From Chrysochromulina parva (Eukaryota > Haptophyta > Prymnesiales > Chrysochromulinaceae): 24,343 nucleotides of DNA. The notes beneath the pieces were generated by a model that had not been told where the DNA came from, did no database searches, and saw nothing but the letters and a program-made list of their open reading frames with translations. The stretch covers positions 1-24,343 of the forward strand of contig PJAB01000544.1 in NCBI GenBank assembly GCA_002887195.1, given 5' to 3'. Below, in pieces: positions 16,713 to 23,492 of this stretch (position 1 is its first letter; each line of letters starts with the position of its first letter). The position numbers and the translations under genes were made by a program.

Positions 16713-18338
16713 TCACTTGAGCCGCCACGCGGCGACCATCATGTCTTCGAAGTACTCGTCTGTCTCGAAGAGCGGGGAGATCCACTCGTACCTGTCGGCG
16801 AACTCTCGAAGGGTCACCTCGTCGTCGAGGTGGGCGGGATCGTCGCGCCACGGCGCGAGGAAGGCCAGCGCCACGTCTTCCTCCGTGAGCACCCCTTCGT
16901 GCACGCCAATGTGCCGTGAAGCGTCGTATCGGGCGGCCAGGTGCTCGGGTTTGACCTGCTTCTTGTTCGCGTCCTCCTTGAGCGCCGCGTAGGCGGAGCG
17001 CACGAGGCGCACGCGCTCGGGTCCCATGGGCGGCCCGCGCACCGCGAGTGTGAACTCGTCGAACGAGAAGAGAGGCCCTTGCTCGGTGCCACGCCCAGGG
17101 CCACGTGGTGTCGTCGCTGGGGGCTCGAACGCGTCGACGAGCGCGTTGAGATCGGCGTCGCTCAGGGTGACGCGACACAGAGTGGCAAGCGACAGGAGAC
17201 CATTGATGAAGAGCTTGGCGGGCAGCGTGCCCGTAGGATAGCCTCCCTCCTTGTGCGCCGCGTACCAGCGCGCATCTGCAGCGCGCAGAGCGTCATACCC
17301 GCCAGCTTCCCGTTCCAGACCCTCCCGGAGCCGTCCAATGGTATTTGTCACTCGACCACTCGCGCGCCCGTCGGAGCGCGGCGCGCCCACGAGCGCGCGG
17401 TGGAAGTCTTCGGCCGGCACCGAACCCGAACGCGCAAGGTCGCACCGTGCAAAGAGCGCGGCGAGCACCTGATGCGAGCGTGGGACGACTGATGAGGAAG
17501 GCAATCAGAAGGCGATGAGAAGCAATGAGATGGCAAGCCGATGGCAAGTAGATGGCAAGCAGATTGGAAGCAGATGAGCGCGCACCTGATGCGAGCTCGG
17601 TACGGCGCCCCTGCCAGGGAAATCGTAATTGAGCTTGCGCCCGATGGTGTCGACAAAGGGGCCCAAGAGGACGCGGCCCGAGCGGTGCGGGTCGCACTCG
17701 GCGAAGTAGGCGCGCGCTGCTAGCCCCGCTCCGAGGTGGCGCGTGCCGGTGGCCTCCACCTCCCCCAGCCGGCGGCGAAGCGTCTCCTCGAGACGTTCGA
17801 TGTAATGGACCTCGACGGGGACGGCGAGGGTCCACGCCTGCCCGATGACGCGCTTAGCGCGCAACTCAGCCTCCTCCGCCTCGAGCTCCTGCGCCGAGGG
17901 CGGCTTATCCCCGTACAGACGCTCCGCCATCCAGACCGCCTGCGCCGGCCCTTCGTAGGATCCGAGCTTGTCGTCGTCCTTCTTGGGTGCCGTCGCGGCG
18001 CCGCTGAGCTTCGAGCGCCAGCGCTCGGCCTCAACGACGGCACCGAACGTGTACTCTTTGTCTTTGTTCTTGGGGACTGGCTTCGGCCCATCCGAAAGCT
18101 TGAACGCGTCGCGCCAACCTGAACCGGAGCCCGTGAGGGATGAGGAGGCGGGGGCGGGAGCGGACGCCGCGGGCGCTGGAGCGGACTCCCTGTAGCGGTT
18201 AAGAGACATGGATGCCACCTTGCTGCTGGCGTCGGAGACGATAACGTTGCGCACCGGCGTCGCAGGACCGATTGATCGCCCACCGCCAGCCGAGCTGCCA
18301 AAACCAATCACTCCACGACCAGGCGCCAGCGAGGGCAT
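16713..18338 (-). CDS. Calcyphosin-like EF-hand protein (two exons: 18338-17586 and 17468-16713)
   Basis: Splicing gives 502 residues. The C-terminal ~100 residues match the calcyphosin/CAPSL pattern: an R.xxL.xAY.AL helix, an Ala-Arg-Tyr-Asp-Ala segment comparable to the family's VYNAKKHP stretch, a TEEDVALAFL segment, and the diagnostic ending TDEYFEDMMVAAWRL. Earlier EF-like units (YFAECDPHRSGRVLLGPF at 211-228; LFARCDLARSGSVPAEDF at about 256-273) have lost acidic loop ligands, so calcium binding is doubtful. Residues 1-130 are Ser/Ala/Pro-rich and probably disordered. The intron lies between codons 251 and 252 and joins VPSSHQ to VLAALFARCD. Calcyphosin-like proteins are often found with cilia or flagella in protists. 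It is in tandem with another EF-hand gene. Confidence 0.85.
17469..17585 (-). other. Calcyphosin-like gene intron (GT-AG, 117 bp, repeat-filled)
   Basis: Phase-0 intron on the minus strand. A perfect 15-bp direct repeat, GCTCGCATCAGGTGC in the sense strand, lies at both ends (17582-17596 and 17465-17479), and both splice sites fall inside it as CATCAG|GTGC. Exon 1 alone would run into a stop at 17505. The interior is an 11-bp tandem array. Reading either copy gives the residues SHQV, so removal restores the ancestral sequence exactly. Confidence 0.92.
17491..17577 (+). repeat. 11-bp tandem array inside calcyphosin-like intron
   Basis: Units of GATGGCAAGCA (plus strand) start at 17529, 17540, 17551 and, as GATTGGAAGCA, at 17562; more degenerate GATGAG-type units extend to 17491. 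The GATGGC core is shared with the myosin intron 1 array but lies on the antisense strand of this gene. Confidence 0.88.
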
Positions 18339-18807
18339 TCTTTAAGTGGAGCTACGATGGCAGCTACGAGCGAGGCCGTGCGCAGCCATGGTACCGCATT
18401 GGACGAATTTCGCGTCTGGACGAGTTTCTGGACGTTTCTTGGTATTGGCCTTCACTTGAAGGGACTTCTCTCTTCAAAATCCGTTTCGTCTCGGCAGTCG
18501 GAGCGCAAAAAACTCCGTGACTCTAAGCTACATGTAGCAAGCAAGCAAGACTTGACTCTAAGGACGGCTCCGCACCCCTCGGTCAACTCAAGGCCCGGAG
18601 GCGCATGCCGAGGCGGCACCCGACCAAATAACTCCGTCTCAATGGACAATGCAAACAGGGCGCAGCTTCACGTCTATCATGTGAACACACTGTCTTGGCA
18701 AAGTCAGCCTGGTAGGAATTCAAGCCTAGTTGGAAGTCTGCACTTTTCGATGATTTGGACTTGGTCTCAGTGTAGTTTGAGCTGAGCTACTGAAGTACTG
18801 TAGGCTC
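18339..18807. other. Intergenic region upstream of calcyphosin-like gene
   Basis: 469 bp holding the promoter of the calcyphosin-like gene and the 3' flank of the PARP-like gene. A few imperfect GGACGA-TTTC words occur at 18400-18440. A plus-strand open frame of 142 codons (18357-18785) has no domain, signal or composition to support it. No RNA gene was seen. Confidence 0.5.
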
Positions 18808-20331
18808 TCAACGTGAGCGGCGCGCAGGAGCCACATTGGCTTTGGATCCTCGCGTTCGGTAGGGCGGCGGCGCCGGCGCCGATGCGGATGGCGGCATCGG
18901 CATGCTTGCCAGCCCAAAGCTGGAAAGCATGCCCGAAGTGGCATGCTGAGGGAAAAGCTGAGCCCAAGCAGAGCCCAACTGCGGCGGCATGCCCGCGGGC
19001 GCGGCGCCCGCGGCCCTCTGAGCCCAAGCTGAGCCCAGCCGCGACGGCATGCCCGCGGGCGCGGCATTGCCCAGCAGCGGCGGCATTGTCCTGAGCATCT
19101 CGAGCGCGCGTTGCTCAAAAGTGATGACGAAGAGAGGAAGCTGATGCTCGCTCTTGTTGATCACGACAATGCCCTGCTGTCGCTTGGTGAGGCCCGAGCG
19201 GTCCATAAGCACGGCAAAGACGAGCATGCGCTTCGAGCCGGCGCAGTACGGGATCGAGATGGCGGGAGTTTCGGCAAAGTACTCTCCCGCGCCGAGCACC
19301 TGACCATTCAGGCCACGCCGCGTCGGGTCGAGCCCGTGTGTGCAGATCTGGTCGATGTTCTCGGCACGTGTGCCGTGGAACACGAGGCGCACGGCCTTGT
19401 CGCTCGCCGCCTTGAAGGCAGCGGCGAAGCGCTCGTACAGCAGGCCGCCGGGCTGCGCGCTCGGGTTTGCCCACACATCCTTGACATGCAGCTCCTTTGC
19501 CTTGTCGCTCAGCCACTCGCGCACGCGTGCCCGCTGCGCGCGGAGCAGGTCGTGCGGCTCGGCGGCTGCGGCACTCGGCTCGAGGCCCGCCGCCAGCTGC
19601 TCCTGCACGCGCCGCGCGAGCCTTTCGTCCTCCGCTGCACGCCTCACACGCCGCACCTGCTCCGCGTGCTCCTCTGCGTCGAGCTGCGTTTGCAGCCGCG
19701 CCGCCATCGCAGCGTCCGGATCCGCGTTGTCGTCGTCGTTGTCGTCGTCGTCGTCGAGCACTATGGGCGCGATCGGCGCGCCGCTGCCGCTGCCGCTGCC
19801 GCCGCCGCCGCCGCTGCCGCCGCCGCCGCTGCTGCTGCTGCTGCCTATGCTTTTGCTGCGGCCGACTTGGGGTGGCACTGGATCAGCGGCCTCGCCCAGG
19901 TCGGCGAGCTCCATGATGTCGTCCAGATCAAAGTCGTCTTCGTCGAAGAGCACGTTGAGTGAGCTCGCGAAGAGCGAGCCCTCAGCATCTGTGTCGTCGT
20001 CGCAGAGGTCGATGGCGAAGCCGGAGGCGCCGCGCGAGGACACGGCTAAGGCGTCGCTGGCGGCAGTAGCTGCGGTGGCACGAGGAGCTGCCGCAGCAGC
20101 GGTGGCAACAGGCGCGAGCGCTAGTGCTGACGCAGCGACAGCAGCTGCAGGAAGAGCATCAGTCGTTGTGTTGGCAGCGGTGGCCCGAGCGGCGGCCCGC
20201 GCAGTGGCCACCGGAGGCGGCTCATCGAGGGTGAGGTCAAACTCCTCTCGAGTGTCCTCGCGCGCGCGCTTGCGGCGCGCCACCGCTCTTGGATGCGCCT
20301 CAGCCTGATCGATGTCGACCCAAGCTTGCAT
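18808..20331 (-). CDS. PARP-type (mono-)ADP-ribosyltransferase-like protein
   Basis: From the ATG at 20331 the protein has 507 residues; the frame is open to an ATG at 20541, but those 70 residues look like untranslated sequence. The N-terminus has a basic RRKRARED, suggesting nuclear import, then Ala-rich and acidic disordered regions. AIDLCDDDTD (105-114) and PIVLDDDDDN (189-198) have the form of SUMO-interacting motifs, and DAAMAARLQTQLDAEEHAEQ (206-225) resembles a ubiquitin-interacting helix. The catalytic fold is at about 275-405: VFHGTR with H319, GAGEYFAE with Y351, then HQLPLFVITF in place of the region holding the third triad residue. No PARP1-type Glu is evident, which favours mono-ADP-ribosylation or inactivity. 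A duplicated APAGMPxxLGSAWAQ segment follows. Confidence 0.82.
   Translation of the reverse strand: MQAWVDIDQAEAHPRAVARRKRAREDTREEFDLTLDEPPPVATARAAARATAANTTTDALPAAAVAASALALAPVATAAAAAPRATAATAASDALAVSSRGASGFAIDLCDDDTDAEGSLFASSLNVLFDEDDFDLDDIMELADLGEAADPVPPQVGRSKSIGSSSSSGGGGSGGGGGSGSGSGAPIAPIVLDDDDDNDDDNADPDAAMAARLQTQLDAEEHAEQVRRVRRAAEDERLARRVQEQLAAGLEPSAAAAEPHDLLRAQRARVREWLSDKAKELHVKDVWANPSAQPGGLLYERFAAAFKAASDKAVRLVFHGTRAENIDQICTHGLDPTRRGLNGQVLGAGEYFAETPAISIPYCAGSKRMLVFAVLMDRSGLTKRQQGIVVINKSEHQLPLFVITFEQRALEMLRTMPPLLGNAAPAGMPSRLGSAWAQRAAGAAPAGMPPQLGSAWAQLFPQHATSGMLSSFGLASMPMPPSASAPAPPPYRTRGSKANVAPARRSR
19727..19756 (+). repeat. GTC microsatellite encoding poly-Asp
   Basis: GTCGTC-type triplets on the plus strand, broken by two GTT, encode the Asp-rich stretch VLDDDDDNDDDN of the PARP-like protein. 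Length variation between strains is likely. Confidence 0.8.
19785..19852 (+). repeat. GCC/GCT triplet repeat encoding Ser/Gly tract
   Basis: About 22 triplets of GCC/GCT on the plus strand encode the Ser/Gly linker (SSSSSGGGGSGGGGGSGSGSG) of the PARP-like protein. The array stays in frame. Confidence 0.85.
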
Positions 20332-20766
20332 TTGCACTTGGCGGCCGCCCACTGCCCTCCATCCCGGCTGCACATCCCGGCGGATTTCGTTAGTTTTCCA
20401 GTTACGGAGTGGCGAGTACAACAGTACAAAGGTGCATTGTACCGAGCGGCAGGTGATCGGGTGGACTCCGGCAGCTTCTTTGCGACTCGGTCCACACCGC
20501 GCTGACCACACCGTCTCAAAGGACGGCTCGACATAACTCATCAGGAGCCGGTCGATAACGGTACGATACTCGCAATGTCGTTATGTCGGGACACGGGTGT
20601 GTGTCGGGGCTCGGGCGGAGTTCTCGCTCTGGGGAAGAGCACACCATATATTCCACCCCAGTTTCTCTGTGTGTTGGTGGTGCATTGTGAAGGAAATAGG
20701 GGAAAAATAAAGTGGCAACAACGTCAACAACCGTCACACGGCATCGGGCATGACGGGCAAAAGTGT
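20332..20766. other. Intergenic region upstream of PARP-like gene
   Basis: 435 bp. It holds the PARP-like promoter and the 3' flank of the membrane-protein gene. AT content rises at 20640-20720 (ACCATATATTCC at 20642-20653; GGGGAAAAATAAAG at about 20699-20712). The PARP frame continues through 20332-20541 without a stop, so an N-terminal extension is not ruled out. Confidence 0.5.
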
Positions 20767-23331
20767 TCAGATCTCGCCCAGCAGTCTGCTGTCGCCCCCG
20801 GCGCCGCGATGCCTCGCCTGTCCGGCCCTACCACCTCCGCTGCCGCCCACGCCGCTCTGGCCAAGCCGGCCGCCTCCACCTCGGTCCCTCTCGGTGCCGC
20901 CTCGGCTACCCAGTACGCCTCCGTGTATAGAGAGCCGCGTGCTCAGCGCACGCAGTAGCTGCCGGCCACGGCTGTTGCGCTGGCACAGCTGCATGCCCAT
21001 CCATGCTAACGCCACCAGCTGCAAGAGTGTGAGAAGCCCACCAAAGTAGCCCACCTGGCCCATAACGCCCACGACGGCGCCGAAAACGGTGCGCGCCGCC
21101 ACGTCGCCGTGCAGCTCGTCGAAACGAATGGCCCGTCGGTGGGCGCCCACGATAAAGCCCTCGCCCGGCTCAGCACCCGCCGCGGCGGTGCTCAGCACAC
21201 TGCCGACGTTCCGCTGGCCACGCAGCGCCAGCAGCTCGCTGAGGCCGGCCTCCGAGTCGCCATCGGACTCCACATCGGAAGCCGCCGCGGCCGATACGGC
21301 AGAGGCTTCGTCAGAAGTTTCGTCAGACGCTGCTGCGGAGGCGTGCTTCTCGTCGCCGTCGTCCACGTCGACCGCGGTACCTACTGAGGCGTGTGCTGAG
21401 GTGTCCGCCTTCCTGCTGTGACTATCGCTACCCACACCAGCCATGCCCTTGCCGCCGTCGGTGGCGGTGTCACTGTGAATGTCGCTGTGAATGTCGCTGT
21501 CGGCATCGTCGCGCGCTTGGCTAGCTGCTGGCGGCTCGACGTGAGGCGGCTCGAGCTTGGCACTCGTAACGGCGCTCTTCTTCCTTCGTGACGCCGCGGA
21601 AGAGGAGGAGGAGGAGGAGGAGGAGGAGGAGGAGGAGGAGGAGGAGTGTGTGGCTGTCGACGCTCGTCGTCGCGCTGCGAGCGCAAGCTGAGCCTGAACT
21701 AGACTGGGTGAGCCGAAACGCAGCCCCTCGTACCCATCGCCGCCACTCATCCCGAGCACTGCGGGCGAGGCCTCGCCTGGCGCGGGTCCGTCCGACGGCC
21801 TCGAAAGGAATTGGCTGTATCGGTGCCGATGCGCGGTGACGTGCGAAAAGGTGGCCGCAAACCAGCCGGGGACTACCTTGGCCGGTGCAAGGTGGCGGCA
21901 CATCTGATAGCTCTTGTTGCACCCGTCGAGACACGGGAAGGGCCGCTCGGTGGGACACAAGCCCGTGAAGTGACTCTGCATGCAAGTGGCGTACCGCTCA
22001 TCACCGTGGCCCTCTGGGGCTGTGAAGGGGGCTGTGAAGCCACAGAGAGTCTTGAGCGACATGCGGTAGCACTCGGAGACAGAGCCAATGTACTTTTGGG
22101 CGAAGACGTCCCAGGGCGACTTGCCATCCTGCACAGGCCGTTGCTCCATGGTCAAGCCGTCTCCCACGTCAATCGGGAAGAGCTCGCCGGCACGCCAAAC
22201 GACGTTCCATGGCGCTGGGTCTTGGAAGACGGGCAGTGAGAGGAACATGAGGATGAGCACCTGGCGTGCCGCCTCAGCCGCGTCCACAGCTGCGCCAACC
22301 GGCTCGCCCTGCAGCGAGAGCAGCGTATGCATGTTCATCGAGCCCGTCTCAAACGGGATGTGCCGGCCCGTTTGCGTATTTGTCATGTTCATTCGGCCGC
22401 TGACGAGCGACGCGGTGCGCGCCGTTGGGTTCTCGGGGTCTGCCGCGTCGTAGATCATTCGGTACGTGCGCCGCGTGTGCGTCTTGCAGCCGCCCAGGCA
22501 GTAGTGGTGCCGGTTGAGGCGATCCATATGCAGCAGCGTCACGCGCCACACCTCGTACTCGCAACCGTCGAGCGCCACGCCGCGCGTCACGCGCCGCACG
22601 CTCAGGCGCAGCCCAAACGCCCTGCCGGCGGCCTCGAGTCGCATGGCGGACGCCAATGCAGCCTTGCCGGGCGTCACCGACGCATACGTCCATTGCGCAA
22701 GCCGGTTGTCGCGGCACACTGCGCGCTGATCCGGTGCGGGCAGCAGCATGAGAGTGTACCGCGCAAGCGAGAGAAGGTGGCCGATGTACTTGTCGATCTG
22801 CTGGAGACGCTCGACGCTGATCGAAGACCCGTGGTCGAACGGGCGCGCCGTGTGCAGAGAGAGCAGCAGCTGGCCGTCCAGAAATTCGTTGGAATGAGCG
22901 AGGGCCTCGGCCACCTCGTAAGTGAGCGGATTATTCGCAAAGACGACGTTCGCGCGGCGCTGCATGCGCGCAAGCGACGCATGATGCGCCCACAGGCTGC
23001 GGTTCGGCTCGAGCGCCACCAACGTGCCGCGTGGAAATCGTTCGCTCACAGCGAGCGAGAATAGTCCACTCCACGAGCCATGCTCCAGCAGTGAAAAGGT
23101 CGGCTTTCCAGCCCGCACCTGCTCCAAAAACGGTGCGACGGCTTGATCGAACAGGGCCGACGCGTCCAGCACGGGCGGAGATGGTGGCGGCGATGGTGAT
23201 GGTGTCGGCGATGGTGGCTGCGGCCGAGTCTCGACGCCTCTTGATGAGGCGGTGGCGGCGTCGGGGAAAAAGCCACCAAGGCCACCAAGCATGCACACAA
23301 GACTCGACCGTTTCACGACGCCATAGGGCAC
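20767..23331 (-). CDS. Single-pass membrane protein with methyltransferase-like domain and possible kinase-like domain
   Basis: This single-exon protein has 854 residues. A short hydrophobic N-terminus (LVCMLGGLGGFF) could be a weak signal, followed by a Pro-Ser linker (38-53). Residues about 55-270 look like a Rossmann methyltransferase: LLEHGSWSGLFSLAVSERFP (81-100), then TLVALEPN (103-110), where the acidic ribose-binding residue is expected. Residues about 310-410 contain QDPAPWNVVWRAGELFPIDVGDG (370-392), which resembles the catalytic-loop/metal-site pair of secretory-pathway kinases; this is only inference. A Cys-rich part (422-479) suggests disulfides and a lumenal location. A poly-Ser tract starts at 563, acidic low complexity follows, and a hydrophobic helix at about 748-780 precedes a 70-residue Arg/Gly-rich tail. 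I do not recognise the exact family. Confidence 0.72.
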   Translation of the reverse strand: MPYGVVKRSSLVCMLGGLGGFFPDAATASSRGVETRPQPPSPTPSPSPPPSPPVLDASALFDQAVAPFLEQVRAGKPTFSLLEHGSWSGLFSLAVSERFPRGTLVALEPNRSLWAHHASLARMQRRANVVFANNPLTYEVAEALAHSNEFLDGQLLLSLHTARPFDHGSSISVERLQQIDKYIGHLLSLARYTLMLLPAPDQRAVCRDNRLAQWTYASVTPGKAALASAMRLEAAGRAFGLRLSVRRVTRGVALDGCEYEVWRVTLLHMDRLNRHHYCLGGCKTHTRRTYRMIYDAADPENPTARTASLVSGRMNMTNTQTGRHIPFETGSMNMHTLLSLQGEPVGAAVDAAEAARQVLILMFLSLPVFQDPAPWNVVWRAGELFPIDVGDGLTMEQRPVQDGKSPWDVFAQKYIGSVSECYRMSLKTLCGFTAPFTAPEGHGDERYATCMQSHFTGLCPTERPFPCLDGCNKSYQMCRHLAPAKVVPGWFAATFSHVTAHRHRYSQFLSRPSDGPAPGEASPAVLGMSGGDGYEGLRFGSPSLVQAQLALAARRRASTATHSSSSSSSSSSSSSSSSAASRRKKSAVTSAKLEPPHVEPPAASQARDDADSDIHSDIHSDTATDGGKGMAGVGSDSHSRKADTSAHASVGTAVDVDDGDEKHASAAASDETSDEASAVSAAAASDVESDGDSEAGLSELLALRGQRNVGSVLSTAAAGAEPGEGFIVGAHRRAIRFDELHGDVAARTVFGAVVGVMGQVGYFGGLLTLLQLVALAWMGMQLCQRNSRGRQLLRALSTRLSIHGGVLGSRGGTERDRGGGGRLGQSGVGGSGGGRAGQARHRGAGGDSRLLGEI
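21472..21504 (+). repeat. 12-bp coding repeat (IHSD)n
   Basis: Three adjacent copies of GTGAATGTCGCT-like units encode DSDIHSDIHSDTATD in the disordered region of the membrane protein. Confidence 0.75.
21601..21646 (+). repeat. GGA microsatellite encoding poly-Ser
   Basis: Around fifteen uninterrupted GAG/GGA triplets on the plus strand encode a run of 15-16 serines (TCC codons) in the membrane protein. A pure array of this length is expected to vary in length. Confidence 0.95.
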
Positions 23332-23440
23332 GACTACCTTTCAACTGTGCGTTGGTGCTTCTCGACCTTTTCACTGCGCCGCAGGCACGACCTTTTCAAC
23401 TGTGCGGGTGCACGCTCCGGCTCACAGCCGTTTCACAGCC
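23300..23440. promoter_or_regulatory. Repeated CGACC-TTTCA motifs in divergent promoter
   Basis: Between the two divergent genes (and just into the first codons of the leftward gene) a motif recurs: CTCGACCGTTTCAC (23304), CACGACTACCTTTCAACTGTGCG (about 23329), CTCGACCTTTTCACTGCG (about 23361), CACGACCTTTTCAACTGTGCG (about 23386), and CACAGCCGTTTCACAG (about 23423). The spacing is roughly 25-37 bp. These could be sites for one transcription factor acting on both genes. Confidence 0.55.
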
Positions 23441-23452
23441 AATGTTTATAAG
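23439..23452 (+). promoter_or_regulatory. CCAAT and TATA-like core promoter of SPPP-glycoprotein gene
   Basis: CCAAT at 23439-23443 is followed directly by TTTATAAG at 23445-23452. The TATA-like box lies 41 bp before the ATG at 23493, so a start site about 30 bp downstream would give a short leader. CCAAT this close to TATA is unusual, so only one of the two may be functional. Confidence 0.45.
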
Positions 23453-23492
23453 GCTCGAAGAACTCGAGCGAAAAATCTCGAGAAAGATCAAA

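Noticed and set aside
18357..18785. Plus-strand 142-codon open frame in the gap
   Set aside because: No domain, signal, or coding composition; it sits in the promoter side of the calcyphosin-like gene.
20332..20541. N-terminal 70 codons of the PARP-like frame
   Set aside because: Composition is unlike the rest of the protein, and a plausible start with a nearby NLS follows; kept only as an alternative.
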